DNA of 64,000 nt from Cohnella hashimotonis (GTDB taxonomy: Bacteria; Bacillota; Bacilli; Paenibacillales; Paenibacillaceae): contig NZ_JAGRPV010000001.1 in assembly GCF_030014955.1 (NCBI RefSeq), forward strand, positions 992,001 to 1,056,000, written 5' to 3'. Shown here one piece after another: positions 1 to 9,970 of the stretch. How positions within the stretch are numbered: position 1 is the stretch's first letter; every line of letters starts with the position of its first letter. The translations under genes and the position numbers were made by a program. Below the pieces are notes generated by a model. The model was not told where the DNA came from, made no database searches, and saw nothing but the letters and a program-made list of their open reading frames with translations.

Positions 1-812
1 AGCGCGATCTGTGCGGCTTGCGCGTAGACTGCGGCAAGGCCCTCAAGGAAATAGTCGAGCCAAACGGTGAGATCGGCATCGTGTCTGCCGAAATAATAGT
101 TATGTGACAAGCCCATTTGCAGGTTCTTATAGTAGGCATTCAGGTTGCGATCGTAGAAATTTTCGAGAATAAACAGACCTTTTAAACCGAACCGGTGGCG
201 TCTTAGGATGTAGGTTGCGATCATTCGCGACGTTCGTCCGTTACCGTCCATATAAGGATGGATGGTTAAAAATTGCCACATCGCGATTCCTGCCCGAATG
301 GGAGCAGGTATATCCAGCGACTCTGGCGCGTTTAACCAGGCGACGTAGTCCTCCATCAATGCTGGGACGTCCGTATGTTCCGGAGGCATATAAAAGCCTG
401 ACTGATTGCGGCTGCCCACCCGATTTTGTTCCGTACGATATTCGCTTAAACGGGGCTTTCGGCCGTGCGAGACTCGAATGATCGCATGAAATTTTTTAAT
501 CCATTCTTCCGTAATCGGGAGGTTTCTGCGTTCGGAGTCGTCCAGAAAGTCAATCGCCTTCATGAGATTGAATACTTCTTGTTCGAGATCGTTATCGCTG
601 TTCCGGTATAACGACTTGCGTTTTTGATCGTCGTCAAGCTCGTTGCCTTCCATTCTGGTGGACAGCAAGACAGTCGTTTCTTTGGCTTCTTTTTGCAATT
701 CTTTTAGAATGTCGGCCGGCAAAGGCAGTTGATCGATAATCGTACTGGCGCGTTGGATTTCCAACAGATGGTGAACCATCTTCATCGTGGTTGAGAATCT
801 GGGTTTGAACAT
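1..812 (-). CDS. Fic-domain protein (AMP-transferase type), C-terminus cut by window edge
   Basis: About 270 residues are visible; the C-terminus lies beyond base 1. The Fic active-site loop HPYMDGNGRTSR is intact, with the catalytic His and the phosphate-binding GNGR. An N-terminal inhibitory-helix signature (S-T-R-M-E-G-N) follows the first 50 residues, as in class II Fic proteins that hold themselves off. Known members move AMP or another phosphate group onto target proteins in the cytoplasm; the target here is unknown. The start is the ATG at 812, with GAGGTG about 8 nt upstream. The gene diverges from the ABC importer operon at 992. No antitoxin-like partner is visible on this side. Confidence 0.9.
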   Translation of the reverse strand, partial: MFKPRFSTTMKMVHHLLEIQRASTIIDQLPLPADILKELQKEAKETTVLLSTRMEGNELDDDQKRKSLYRNSDNDLEQEVFNLMKAIDFLDDSERRNLPITEEWIKKFHAIIRVSHGRKPRLSEYRTEQNRVGSRNQSGFYMPPEHTDVPALMEDYVAWLNAPESLDIPAPIRAGIAMWQFLTIHPYMDGNGRTSRMIATYILRRHRFGLKGLFILENFYDRNLNAYYKNLQMGLSHNYYFGRHDADLTVWLDYFLEGLAAVYAQAAQIA

Positions 813-824
813 TGTTTTCACCTC

Positions 825-838
825 ACTATAATTATAGT
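825..838. promoter_or_regulatory. 14-bp perfect palindrome over the fic promoter
   Basis: ACTATAATTATAGT is a perfect palindrome just upstream of the fic ribosome binding site. It contains TATAAT on both strands, so it can be a -10 element and/or an operator. Its position suggests autoregulation, but no regulator is identified. Confidence 0.35.
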
Positions 839-991
839 ATTACCGCTAAATTGCCGCAATATATGTAGGATGAGGTGTGCCCACACCCGAACAAATCGCA
901 TGCCAACAACCGAGCTCAGCGGATTCAGGCGCCGTCCGGCTGATGGTAGCATGAACTTGCAAGCCAAACTATCGAAGGGCGAGGGGTACGC

Positions 992-2323
992 ATGAAAAAG
1001 AAATGGCCGCTGACGCTCGGCATGCTGCTGGCTGTAGGGGGATTGTCCGCGTGCGGCGATTCCAACGGAAACAAAGCCGAATCCGGCGCATCCGGTTCGC
1101 AAGGCGCGGACGGCGAGGTCGTCGAGCTGTCGTTCTGGCGCCACGATTACGCGCCCGAGGCGGAGGCGCTTAAGAAGCTGATCGCCTCGTTCGAGGAGAG
1201 CCACAAGAACATCAAGATCGATTTTCAGATGATCCCGAACGACCAGTACGAGACCAAGATCCGCACGGCGCTCGCCGGCGGCAACCCGCCCGACATCATG
1301 GCGCTCGACGCGCCGACGCTCGCGTCCTACGCGGCGCAGAAGGCGATCATCCCGCTCGACGATTATTTCGCCAAGAACGGGAGCAAGGACGACCTGCTGA
1401 AGCCGGTCATCGAGGGTCTCACCTACGACGGCAAGATGTACGCCGCGCCGAACAACGAGGGCACGATCGTTATGTTCTACAACAAGAAGATGTTCGAGGA
1501 AAAAGGCATCCCGCTCCCGTCCAAAAACGTGGACGAAGCATGGACATGGGACCAGGTGCTGGACGCCGCCAAGAAGCTGAGCGATCCTGGCAAGGGCGTT
1601 TACGGCTGGAACCCGACGCCTTGGGGCTTCGTCGGCCACGAGGGCGCGCCGTATTCGGAAATGGCATTCCTCTGGCAGGCCGGCGCGGAGATCCTGAGCC
1701 CGGACGGCAAGACGGCCAAGGGCTACCTGGATTCCGCCGAATCGAAGCGGGCGCTGACGTTCTGGAAGGGACTGTTCAATACGGACAAGGTGTCGCCGAA
1801 GGAGCTGCCGCAGGACGCGTTCTGGAACGGCAAAGTCGCGATCCACGTGGACGGACCGTTCGCGTTCCAGTACCAGGAGCAGAACTTCCCGAACTTCAAG
1901 CTCGGCGAAGACTACGACGTTGCGCCGCTCTGGAAGGACAAGAAGATGATCGGCACGACGGGCAGCTGGGGCATGGCGATCACGTCCAAGTCCGAGCATC
2001 CGGACGAGGCGTGGGAGTTCGTCAACTGGGTGACGGGCGTCGAAGGCTCGAAGGTGTGGTATCAGGAGACGAAAAACTTGCCGGCTCGCCAGTCGACGTT
2101 CGACGCGTTCGACGAACTGAAGGCGTATCCGATGAACATTTACGCGGAGCAGCTCGCGAAGTACGGCCACCCGCGTCCGGTCACGCCGGCCTATCCGGCG
2201 ATCAGCGAGGCGATCCGCCAATTGTTCGAAGACGTCGGACTCGGCAATGCCGACGTCGACGAATCGCTCGCCAAGGCCGTCAAGAAAATCGAAGACGGCA
2301 TCGCCACGCTCGACAAGGAATAA
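992..2323 (+). CDS. ABC sugar importer, substrate-binding lipoprotein
   Basis: 443 residues. The lipoprotein signal peptide has the lipobox L-S-A-C with Cys at about residue 21, followed by a Gly/Ser-rich tether. The body is a family-1 extracellular solute-binding fold (SFWRHDYAPEAEALKKL near the start, NPPDIMALDAPT, then GSWGMAITSKSEHPDEAWEFVNW). It would sit on the outer face of the membrane and hand an oligosaccharide or pentoside to the two permeases that follow. GAGGGG lies 8-9 nt before the ATG at 992. It is the first gene of an operon reaching araB at 8252. No ATPase gene is in the window, so a shared MsmX-type ATPase is inferred. Confidence 0.93.
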   Translation: MKKKWPLTLGMLLAVGGLSACGDSNGNKAESGASGSQGADGEVVELSFWRHDYAPEAEALKKLIASFEESHKNIKIDFQMIPNDQYETKIRTALAGGNPPDIMALDAPTLASYAAQKAIIPLDDYFAKNGSKDDLLKPVIEGLTYDGKMYAAPNNEGTIVMFYNKKMFEEKGIPLPSKNVDEAWTWDQVLDAAKKLSDPGKGVYGWNPTPWGFVGHEGAPYSEMAFLWQAGAEILSPDGKTAKGYLDSAESKRALTFWKGLFNTDKVSPKELPQDAFWNGKVAIHVDGPFAFQYQEQNFPNFKLGEDYDVAPLWKDKKMIGTTGSWGMAITSKSEHPDEAWEFVNWVTGVEGSKVWYQETKNLPARQSTFDAFDELKAYPMNIYAEQLAKYGHPRPVTPAYPAISEAIRQLFEDVGLGNADVDESLAKAVKKIEDGIATLDKE

Positions 2324-2403
2324 TCCGTATGGGGGCAGGGGGCAGGACCGACCCTGCCCTTGCCATGTCCGCCCGCGGTCATCCGCAGAAGGAGGGATAC
2401 TGA

Positions 2404-3432
2404 ATGACAACGCCCGCAAGCTCCGCAAGAACGCCAAGCTCCACAATCGCCGCTGTCGCCTCAAGCATTCCTGGAGCCTCAAGCACGGCCGGATCGGCCG
2501 ACGCTTCGGCGTCCGCAAACGCCATGCGATCCGCCAAACCGTCCAAGCGCCCCTCCGCATCCTACGAACGCCAGGAGGCCAAGGCCGCGCTGCTGTTTAT
2601 CCTGCCGGCCTTCGCGCTGCTCGCCGTCTTCATTTTTTACCCGATGCTCCAGGCGCTGTGGATCAGCTTCCGCCACTACAATCTCATCTCGGCAGAGTCG
2701 GCCTTCGCCGGCTTCGGCAACTACGGCAAGCTGCTGAGCGACGACGCTTTCCTCGCAAGCCTGCGCCACTCGTTCTACTTCACGGTCGTCGTGCTGCCGG
2801 TGCAGACCGCGATCTCGCTCGGCCTCGCGCTGCTCATCCAGCGCAGGTTCAGGGGCGTCGGCTTTTTCCGCACCGTGTACTTCCTGCCCGTCGCCGTCTC
2901 GTTCGCGATCGCCTCGACGATCTTCAGGCTCATCTACAACAAGGATTACGGCATGCTGAACATCGTGCTCAAGGGGCTCGGGCTGCCCGTCCTCGACTTC
3001 CTGTCCAACCCCGACATCTCGATGCTGGGCATCATCATCCTCTGCATCTGGCGCGCGATGGGCTTCGTCATGGTCATTTTCCTGGCGGGGCTGAACAACA
3101 TCCCGGACTACCTGTACGAGGCAGCGCACGTCGACGGGGCCGGGCCGCTGCAGCGCTTTTACTACGTAACGATTCCGCTGCTGAAGCGCACGCTCGCCTT
3201 CGTCGTCATCATCACCACGATGGACGCGCTCAAAATTTTCATTCCAATTTACATCACGACCAGCGGCGGGCCCGCGGGCTCGACAAGCACGGTCGTACAT
3301 TTCATCTACGAGACGGCTTTCAAGCAGATGAATATGGGTTACGCCGCAGCGGCCGCGTTCCTGTTTTTCCTGCTCGTGCTGGCGATCTCCGCCGTGCAGC
3401 TGCGCCTGTTCCGCAGCGACGTCGAGTACTAA
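2404..3432 (+). CDS. ABC sugar importer permease, UgpA/LacF type
   Basis: 342 residues. After a 60-residue Ser/Ala/Thr-rich tail come six membrane segments, the first near residues 63-85. The ATPase-contact EAA loop is near residues 238-257 (YEAAHVDGAGPLQ). AAGGAGGG lies 7 nt before the ATG at 2404, supporting this start and hence the long low-complexity N-terminus, which is unusual for the family. It pairs with the permease at 3446 and the binding protein at 992. Confidence 0.93.
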   Translation: MTTPASSARTPSSTIAAVASSIPGASSTAGSADASASANAMRSAKPSKRPSASYERQEAKAALLFILPAFALLAVFIFYPMLQALWISFRHYNLISAESAFAGFGNYGKLLSDDAFLASLRHSFYFTVVVLPVQTAISLGLALLIQRRFRGVGFFRTVYFLPVAVSFAIASTIFRLIYNKDYGMLNIVLKGLGLPVLDFLSNPDISMLGIIILCIWRAMGFVMVIFLAGLNNIPDYLYEAAHVDGAGPLQRFYYVTIPLLKRTLAFVVIITTMDALKIFIPIYITTSGGPAGSTSTVVHFIYETAFKQMNMGYAAAAAFLFFLLVLAISAVQLRLFRSDVEY

Positions 3433-3445
3433 AAGGAGGCGCGAT

Positions 3446-4285
3446 ATGTCAAAATCGATCGGCTTCACGCTCCGGTGGGCGACGCTGCTGCTCGTGGCGG
3501 CCGTTTCCCTGTTCCCGATTTACTGGATGGTCATGAGCTCGTTCCGCACGCACGAAGAAATCTTCCGCTATACCGAGCTCGGCCGCGGCTTGTTCCTGCC
3601 AGTCGACTGGACCCTGCAAAATTACCGCGACATCTTCCTCGACCCCGCCAAGCCGTTCGGCAGATACCTGCTCAACACGCTGTCCGTCTCCGTTGTCGTC
3701 ACCGCGGCCGGGCTGCTGATCAACGCAATGGCGGCTTTCTCCTTCGCCAAGCTGAGGTTCCCTTTTAAAAAAGGCTTGCTGGCGCTGTTCCTCTCCTCGC
3801 TCGTCATTCCGTACGAGGTGATCATGATCCCGCAGTACCTGCTTATGCGGGACCTCGGCTGGATCAACAGCTACAAGGCGCTTATTTTCCCGCAGATCGT
3901 CTGGGTGTTCGGCATCTTCATGCTCATCCAGTTTTTTGCCGACATCCCGCGCGACATTCTCGACGCGGCGCGGATGGACGGCGCCCGCTGGCCGCGCATC
4001 TTCGGCGTGATCGTGCTTCCGGCGGCAGTGCCCGCGCTCATCACGCTCGGCATCATGACGTTCCTGAACCAGTGGGATTCGTTCCTCTGGCCGCTCGTCG
4101 TCATCAACGAAGAGAAGCGGCAGGTGATCCAGGTGGCGATCTCCTCCTACCAGTCGCTGCGCGGCATCTCGTGGGGCAAGATCATGGCGGCGACGACGAT
4201 CAGCTCGGTGCCGATCCTGGCGGTGTTCGTGCTGCTGCAGCGCTATTACGTTCAGGGCATTACGATGTCCGGGGTGAAAGGATGA
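3446..4285 (+). CDS. ABC sugar importer permease, UgpE/MalG type
   Basis: 279 residues with six predicted membrane segments and an EAA loop near residues 171-190 (LDAARMDGARWPRIF). The N-terminal FPIYWMVMSSFRTHEEIF is typical of the second permease of family-1 sugar importers. AAAAGGAGG is placed correctly before the ATG. Its stop overlaps the start of the next gene (ATGA), so translation is probably coupled. It forms the membrane channel with the permease at 2404. Confidence 0.94.
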   Translation: MSKSIGFTLRWATLLLVAAVSLFPIYWMVMSSFRTHEEIFRYTELGRGLFLPVDWTLQNYRDIFLDPAKPFGRYLLNTLSVSVVVTAAGLLINAMAAFSFAKLRFPFKKGLLALFLSSLVIPYEVIMIPQYLLMRDLGWINSYKALIFPQIVWVFGIFMLIQFFADIPRDILDAARMDGARWPRIFGVIVLPAAVPALITLGIMTFLNQWDSFLWPLVVINEEKRQVIQVAISSYQSLRGISWGKIMAATTISSVPILAVFVLLQRYYVQGITMSGVKG

Positions 4286-6579
4286 CGGCGATGTTAACGG
4301 AACTTCCGGACTGGCTGACGGGAGAGTGGACGTTCAAGTGGGCGGAGTCGGCGATTGGTTCGGCGGCCCGGGAGACTGCCGGCGGCGACCGGGATTCGGG
4401 CGCGGGCGGCGAGGCGCCGCCCGTCGTATGGCGCGAGGCGAAGGGAGCGCCCGGCTCGGGAAGCGTGTCGCTGGGGGGCGCCGCGACCTTGGCGCTGACG
4501 GTCCGCCGCGAGGCGCGGAGTGATTCGGCTGCGGGTGCCGGCGAGGAAGGGCTGGAGCTCGCGACGCTGGACATCGAGCTCGCACCCCCTGCGGGCGGGA
4601 CGCTCCCGCTCGCGGGCTGGCAGCTGCTGATGCCGGTCGTGGCGCCGCTCGCCTGCGTCTGGAAGCCGCATTTGTCGCCCGAAGACGGCATGGCGATCGG
4701 GGATAAGGCATTCCGCTCGCCGGCGATCGTCTTCGAGGATGAGACGCGCATGACGGCGCTGCTGCCGAGTTTGGACAGCGTCGGGAGCGAGCGGCTGCTG
4801 CCGCATATTTGCGACTATACGGCGGCCGACCGGACGTTGATGTATGGAGGCTGCGATTACGAGGAAGAGGGCCATGTCTATTACCGGCTGACGCCCCGGG
4901 TCCGCACGCTGGACCGCGCACTGCGCGTGCGACTGCGCCTGGTATCCTGGCGCAAGGCGGCAGGCGCGGCGCCGCGGGACTTAAGGCGCGTCGAGCGTCT
5001 GCTGTGGACGCTGGAGGCCGGGTGCCGGATGGCGCCTGGTGCGGACCCAGGTGCGGCAACGGCCACCAAGCCGGAGTGGGCTGCCGGAAGGGCAACGGCC
5101 GGTGACACAGCCGCGGACGACGCTTCATGGACGGTTGCGCGCGCACGGGCAGGTACTTTGGCTGCGCGAGAAGATGCCGCGCTTTTCGAGGCAAAGATCG
5201 CCGCGCTGCGGCCCTATGTCGACCATGCCTACGGCTGGGCGTTCGAGCGCTGGGGCGACGTCAGCTGGCAGCAGTTCCGGCTGGGCGGCACGGAGGTCGG
5301 CGGCGTCGCCTTCCTCGTAACCGCGCGGCAGCAGCCGGGCGGCGGCCGCGAGGACAGCTGGCGCGAGCCCAAAAGCCTGTGGAACCAGGCCTGGTTCTGC
5401 GGTCTGCGCAGCGCTTATGGATACGCCAGCTGGGGCAAGCGAATGGACCGAGACGACTGGCTTGCCAAGGCGGGGCTCGCGCTGAACTTCGCGCTGGCCG
5501 CGCCGAAGACGCAAGGACTGTTCCCCGGCTACTATCAGGCCGGCGAGGACGGGAGCTGGGAGAGCGGCCGATGGTACATGTCCGGACCGCGCAGGCCGCA
5601 CGGACACGAGGATTTCGTCCATCTGCTGGATTCGTCCTGGACCTGCTATTGGCTGCTCAAGTGGTACCGGGACATCGGCTCCGACGCCCGCATCCTGCCG
5701 TACGTCGGCGCCTACGTCGAAGCTCTGCTGGCGCTGCAGCGGGAGGACGGCAGCTTTCCCGCCTGGGTGCGGCCCGATACGCGCGAGGCGTCGCCTTTCC
5801 TGGCCGTCAGCCCGGAGACGAGCGCGCATGTCATGCTGCTCTGTCTGTACGGGAAATTGACAGGCGACGCGCGAAGCATCGAAGCGGCCGCGCGGGGCGG
5901 CGGGTTCGTCGCGGCGCATATTTTGCCCGAAGGCCGCTGGGAGGACTTCGAGACGTACTGGTCGTGCTCCCGGGAGTGGGCGGGCAAGCTGTACGGCGAA
6001 CGGGACGCGCGCAGCGGCCTGTACAACCAATGCAACTTCGGCATGTACTGGACGGCCGAGGCGTTCAAGGACTTGTACGAGACGAGCGGCGAAGCGAGCT
6101 GGCTGGCGCTTGGCGAGCAGGTGCTCGCGGAAGCCTCACTCTACCAGCAAATCTGGCAGCCGCCGTATGTTCCGGTGCCGACGATCGGCGGCTTCGGCGT
6201 CATGAATACGGACGACGAATGGAACGACGCAAGGCAGAGCCTGTTCGCGCTCACGTATCTCTCTTACGCGAACTTGACCGGCGACGAGCGTTATCGCATA
6301 CGGGCGCTTCGGGCGATGGAAGCCTCCTTTTACATGATGTACTGCCCGGAAAACGACGTCGTGAAGCGCCTGTACGAGCGGGTGCATCCCGGCTTCGGGA
6401 CGCGGGAATACGGCTTCCATATGGAAAACTTCAACCATCACGACGGCACGCCGGTTGACGGCCTCGGGGAGTTTACGATATTCGACTGGGGCTGCGGCGC
6501 GGCGTCCGCGTCGCTGGCAGAATTCACCGCGATGCTGAACGGCGGGACGACAGCCGCCGACAAAGGAGCGCACGCATGA
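4282..6579 (+). CDS. Cytoplasmic protein with predicted helical-toroid (glycosidase-like) C-terminal half, family unknown
   Basis: 765 residues from the ATG at 4282, which overlaps the permease stop; GGGGTGAAAGG precedes it. There is no signal peptide. Residues 1-250 look like a beta-rich domain. A low-complexity linker (Ala/Gly/Thr) follows near 255-300. From about 306 onward there are repeated helical hairpins rich in Trp/Tyr and acidic residues ([51 protein letters not shown]), typical of (alpha/alpha)6 enzymes. Its place between a sugar importer and araB suggests it acts on an imported pentose-containing oligosaccharide, but this is inference. I cannot assign it to a known glycoside hydrolase family. 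Confidence 0.75.
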   Translation: MTAMLTELPDWLTGEWTFKWAESAIGSAARETAGGDRDSGAGGEAPPVVWREAKGAPGSGSVSLGGAATLALTVRREARSDSAAGAGEEGLELATLDIELAPPAGGTLPLAGWQLLMPVVAPLACVWKPHLSPEDGMAIGDKAFRSPAIVFEDETRMTALLPSLDSVGSERLLPHICDYTAADRTLMYGGCDYEEEGHVYYRLTPRVRTLDRALRVRLRLVSWRKAAGAAPRDLRRVERLLWTLEAGCRMAPGADPGAATATKPEWAAGRATAGDTAADDASWTVARARAGTLAAREDAALFEAKIAALRPYVDHAYGWAFERWGDVSWQQFRLGGTEVGGVAFLVTARQQPGGGREDSWREPKSLWNQAWFCGLRSAYGYASWGKRMDRDDWLAKAGLALNFALAAPKTQGLFPGYYQAGEDGSWESGRWYMSGPRRPHGHEDFVHLLDSSWTCYWLLKWYRDIGSDARILPYVGAYVEALLALQREDGSFPAWVRPDTREASPFLAVSPETSAHVMLLCLYGKLTGDARSIEAAARGGGFVAAHILPEGRWEDFETYWSCSREWAGKLYGERDARSGLYNQCNFGMYWTAEAFKDLYETSGEASWLALGEQVLAEASLYQQIWQPPYVPVPTIGGFGVMNTDDEWNDARQSLFALTYLSYANLTGDERYRIRALRAMEASFYMMYCPENDVVKRLYERVHPGFGTREYGFHMENFNHHDGTPVDGLGEFTIFDWGCGAASASLAEFTAMLNGGTTAADKGAHA

Positions 6580-8252
6580 GTACGCAAAAATACGCCATCG
6601 GCGTCGACTACGGCACGCAGTCGGGACGCGCGGTGCTGGTCGACCTCTCGAACGGCCACGAAATCGCGGATCACGTCACGCCTTACCCGCACGGCGTCAT
6701 CGACGAGAAACTGCCGGTCTCCGGCATCGAACTCGGCCACGACTGGGCGCTGCAGCACCCGGACGACTACCTGGAGGTGCTGCGCCGTTCGGTGCCCGCC
6801 GTGCTGCAGGCTTCCGGCATCGCGGCGGAGGACGTCATCGGCCTTGGCATCGACTTCACGGCTTGCACGATGCTGCCCGTGGACGAGAGCGGCACGCCGC
6901 TTTGCTTCCTGCCCGAATGGCGGGACAATCCGCACGGCTGGGTCAAGCTGTGGAAGCACCACGCCGCGCAGGACGAGGCGGACCGCCTGAACGCCATTGC
7001 GGCGGAGCGGGGCGAGAAGTTCCTGCCGCGCTACGGCGGCAAGATCTCGTCGGAGTGGATGGTCGCCAAGGTGTGGCAGATTCTGAACGAAGCGCCCGAA
7101 GTATACGAGGCGACAGACCTGTTCACCGAGGCGACCGACTGGGTCGTCTCGCAGCTGACGGGACAGTTCGTACGCAACAGCTGCACGGCCGGCTACAAGT
7201 CGATTTGGCATAAGCGGGAGGGCTACCCGAGCCGGGAATTCTTCAAGGCGCTCGATCCGCGGCTGGAGAACCTGACGGCGACCAAGCTGCGCGGCGACAT
7301 TAAGCCGCTTGGCTCGAAGGCCGGCGAATTGACGGCTAAAATGGCCGAGCTGACGGGCCTTAAGGCCGGCACGGCGATCACGGTCGGCAACGTGGACGCG
7401 CATGCGGCGGTGCCTGCGGTCGGCGTCGTGGACGAGGGCAAGCTGGTCATGGCGATGGGCACGTCGATCTGCCATATGGTGCTCGGCAAGGAAGAGGTTG
7501 AGGTAGAAGGCATGTGCGGCGTCGTCGAGGACGGCATCATCGAAGGCTATATGGGCTACGAGGCCGGGCAATCGGCTGTCGGCGACATCTTCGAATGGTT
7601 CGTCGAGGAAGCGGTACCGGCGTATGTGAAGGAAGCGGCGGAAAAAGACGGCGTCGGCGTGCACCAATGGCTGACGGAACGCGCGGCGCACTACAAGCCG
7701 GGCGAGACGGGCCTTGTAGCGCTGGACTGGTGGAACGGCAATCGCTCGGTGCTCGTGGACACGAACCTGACGGGCGTCGTCGTCGGCTACACGCTGCTGA
7801 CCAAGCCGGAGGAAATGTACCGGACGCTGCTCGAGGCGACGGCGTTCGGGACGCGGACGATTATCGACGCGTTCCATAACAACGGCGTGCCGGTTCACGA
7901 AGTGTACGCGTGCGGCGGATTGCCGCAGAAGAACGCGCTGCTCATGCAGATCTACGCGGACGTAACGAACCGCGAGATCAAGGTGGCGGATTCGAAGCAG
8001 ACGCCGGCGGTCGGCGCGGCGATGTTCGGCGCGGTGGCGGCGGGCGCGGCAAAGGGCGGCTACGACAGCGTCGTCGACGCGGCGAAGGCGATGGCGCGCG
8101 TGCGGGAGGAGACGTTTAAGCCGATTCCGGAGAACGTGGCGGTGTACGAGCGGCTGTACGCGGAGTACCGGACGCTGCACGACTACTTCGGCCGCGGCGC
8201 GAACAACATCATGAAGCGCCTGAAGGCGCTGAAGAAAGAGGCAGCAAGGTAA
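6576..8252 (+). CDS. araB: L-ribulokinase
   Basis: 558 residues, close to the usual 560 or so. The N-terminal [15 protein letters not shown] is the FGGY-kinase phosphate-1 motif in its AraB form. Later hallmarks include [38 protein letters not shown] and the C-terminal ATP-binding [18 protein letters not shown]. The enzyme phosphorylates L-ribulose to L-ribulose 5-phosphate in L-arabinose catabolism. AAAGGAG precedes the ATG, which overlaps the stop of the previous gene. AraA and AraD are not in the window, so the pathway must be completed elsewhere. A strong terminator follows. Confidence 0.96.
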   Translation: MSTQKYAIGVDYGTQSGRAVLVDLSNGHEIADHVTPYPHGVIDEKLPVSGIELGHDWALQHPDDYLEVLRRSVPAVLQASGIAAEDVIGLGIDFTACTMLPVDESGTPLCFLPEWRDNPHGWVKLWKHHAAQDEADRLNAIAAERGEKFLPRYGGKISSEWMVAKVWQILNEAPEVYEATDLFTEATDWVVSQLTGQFVRNSCTAGYKSIWHKREGYPSREFFKALDPRLENLTATKLRGDIKPLGSKAGELTAKMAELTGLKAGTAITVGNVDAHAAVPAVGVVDEGKLVMAMGTSICHMVLGKEEVEVEGMCGVVEDGIIEGYMGYEAGQSAVGDIFEWFVEEAVPAYVKEAAEKDGVGVHQWLTERAAHYKPGETGLVALDWWNGNRSVLVDTNLTGVVVGYTLLTKPEEMYRTLLEATAFGTRTIIDAFHNNGVPVHEVYACGGLPQKNALLMQIYADVTNREIKVADSKQTPAVGAAMFGAVAAGAAKGGYDSVVDAAKAMARVREETFKPIPENVAVYERLYAEYRTLHDYFGRGANNIMKRLKALKKEAAR

Positions 8253-8267
8253 GCGCGGCTTCAACTT

Positions 8268-8316
8268 AAACAACCGTATTCAAGGCCCTGCCGGGCACGC
8301 GAATACGGTTGTTTTA
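8268..8316 (+). terminator. Rho-independent terminator after araB
   Basis: A 14-bp stem has arms AAACAACCGTATTC and GAATACGGTTGTTT around a 19-nt loop and is followed by TTATTT. It closes the operon that begins at 992. Confidence 0.9.
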
Positions 8317-8332
8317 TTTATGGATTTTTTAT

Positions 8333-9235
8333 TTACGAAATATTAGCGTGCCGGATCGCGGCCTCGATATAATGGCGCAGCGTCTTGATGAAGGTCCGCA
8401 TCGCATAGCTGACGTATCTGTCGCTTCGGTAGACAAGGCAAATGTCCTGGCTCGGCGTAGGCTGGATCAGGCGCAAGGTTCGTATGTCGGCGCCATCCAG
8501 GTTTTCCAGCAGCAGGCGCGGAAGCACGCAGGCGCCGAAGCCCTGTTCGACCATTCGCAGCAGGGAGGCCAGCGTCGTCGTTTCCAAATGGGGCTGTACG
8601 CGAAAACCCTGCTCCAGGCAGTACTGCTCGAGCAGCCTGCGGCATTGATGATCGCCCGGGAACAGGACGAGCTTGAGCGACGCCAGCTTGGCCAGGGGCA
8701 CTGCGCTCTCGGCCGCGAGCGGATGCTGACTGTTCACGGCCAGCGCGAACTCCTCGCGGAACAAGGGGATCGTCGTCAGACGTTCGTCGGCGACGGGACG
8801 GATCGTCACGCCGATATCGATGCTGCGGTCGAGCACCTGCTCCGTCACTTTCATCGTTTCCAGCAGCGATACCGACACCTGCGGGTAGGCACGGTGAAAA
8901 TCGAGCAGCAGCGCGTCGAACAACAGGTCCGCGTCTCCGGGCAGGACGCCGATGGAGAGCGCCCCGCCTTGCTTGTGCTTGAGATCCGCGATGGCGTCGC
9001 CCGCCTGCCGCAGCTGTCCGAGGGCGGCGGAGCCATGCTCCCGCAAAATCGCGCCGGCGTCGGTGAGCACGATTTTTCGGCCGATGCGGTCGAACAGCAG
9101 CACGCCGAGCTCCTCCTCCAACGCCCGGATTTGCTGGCTGATATTCGGCGCGCTCACGCCCATTCGCTCGGCCGCCCGCGAGAAGTGCAGTTCCTCGCAG
9201 ACAGCCATAAAATATTGAAGCTGCTTGAACTCCAT
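8333..9235 (-). CDS. LysR-family transcriptional regulator
   Basis: 300 residues from the ATG at 9235 (MEFKQLQYFMAV), preceded by GGAAGGGG. An upstream in-frame start at 9274 lacks a better site. Residues 1-60 form the LysR helix-turn-helix (FSRAAERMGVSAPNISQQIRALEEELG). The rest is a periplasmic-binding-like effector domain (SIGVLPGDADLLFDALLLDF). It faces away from the DinB-like gene at 9439, with an inverted repeat between them that may be its operator. Its effector is unknown, and it need not control the araB operon, from which it is separated by a terminator. Confidence 0.92.
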   Translation of the reverse strand: MEFKQLQYFMAVCEELHFSRAAERMGVSAPNISQQIRALEEELGVLLFDRIGRKIVLTDAGAILREHGSAALGQLRQAGDAIADLKHKQGGALSIGVLPGDADLLFDALLLDFHRAYPQVSVSLLETMKVTEQVLDRSIDIGVTIRPVADERLTTIPLFREEFALAVNSQHPLAAESAVPLAKLASLKLVLFPGDHQCRRLLEQYCLEQGFRVQPHLETTTLASLLRMVEQGFGACVLPRLLLENLDGADIRTLRLIQPTPSQDICLVYRSDRYVSYAMRTFIKTLRHYIEAAIRHANIS

Positions 9236-9324
9236 TTTCCATCCCCTTCCCGTACGCGAACCTTCCGTATTCATCTGCCGGTCCCTTTATTTTCAAACGC
9301 GGGCTTCGTTTATGTCAACGTCCG

Positions 9325-9347
9325 ATCGTTAAGTTTCGCTTAACGAT
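9325..9347. promoter_or_regulatory. Inverted repeat, candidate LysR operator
   Basis: ATCGTTAAG, 5-nt spacer, CTTAACGAT: 9-bp perfect arms in the gap between the lysR gene and the divergent DinB-like gene. LysR regulators usually bind an interrupted dyad in such a gap. The assignment rests on position only. Confidence 0.45.
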
Positions 9348-9438
9348 TCGATAAGGGCGGCTGCATTGATGGTACATGTGAACGGACGTAAACTGAGGTC
9401 AGTTTCAGATTCCGCCATTCGCCGAGGAGGTATGATTC

Positions 9439-9930
9439 ATGTCCACGATCATCGTCGATTCCGCCAAAACCGTCCGCCGCTTGTCCATGGATGCGATCGA
9501 AGCCATTCCCGAATCGCTGTTCGACATCCGTCCCGAAGGCTTTAACAACACGATACGTTGGAATGCGGGCCATCTGATCTACTGGATGGACGCTTACCGG
9601 TCGCTCTGCTTTTCCGCCGAGTCGGCTATTCCGCCCTCTTATGCCGCCTTCTTTAACTCCGGCACGAAGCCTGCGGATTGGACCGCGACGCCGCCGGACA
9701 AAGAGGAACTCCTCGCGATGATGGCGCGCCAGCTCGCGTCCTTCGACGAGATCGCGACGTCCAGGCTGAACGAGCCGCTGCCGTCGCCGCTGCAGTTCGG
9801 ACCGCTCACGTTCCGCCTTGCAGGCGAGCTGTTCAACTTCGGCCTGATGCACGAGTCGATGCACCTGGCGACTTGCGGGAGTCTGGTCAAGGCGGCAAGC
9901 GTTCGATCGGCAGGCGTATCCGCGTCCTGA
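9439..9930 (+). CDS. DinB-superfamily four-helix protein
   Basis: 163 residues. The pattern of the DinB/YfiT metal-binding helical bundle is present: an early His in RWNAGHLIYWMDAY and a late pair in FGLMHESMHLATCGSL, consistent with a three-His site. Known relatives include thiol transferases (bacillithiol S-transferases) and proteins of unknown role. GAGGAGG is well placed before the ATG. The C-terminal tail after about residue 150 (AASVRSAGVSAS) is low in complexity. The gene stands alone and ends at a hairpin terminator. Confidence 0.8.
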   Translation: MSTIIVDSAKTVRRLSMDAIEAIPESLFDIRPEGFNNTIRWNAGHLIYWMDAYRSLCFSAESAIPPSYAAFFNSGTKPADWTATPPDKEELLAMMARQLASFDEIATSRLNEPLPSPLQFGPLTFRLAGELFNFGLMHESMHLATCGSLVKAASVRSAGVSAS

Positions 9931-9970
9931 AGACGAAAAAGCGGTGAAGCAATGATGGCAGCCGCTCCAA

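Noticed and set aside
215..481. 88-residue plus-strand frame within the Fic region
   Set aside because: The minus strand carries an intact Fic motif across the same bases; the plus frame has no ribosome binding site.
818..2560. 580-residue open frame on the minus strand opposite the binding-protein gene
   Set aside because: It is antisense to a clear lipoprotein gene, Arg-rich and without family motifs, as expected from a high-GC shadow frame.
4072..4281. Longer N-terminus for the toroid protein at 4282
   Set aside because: It would overlap the conserved C-terminus of the permease; the ATG at 4282 has a good site.
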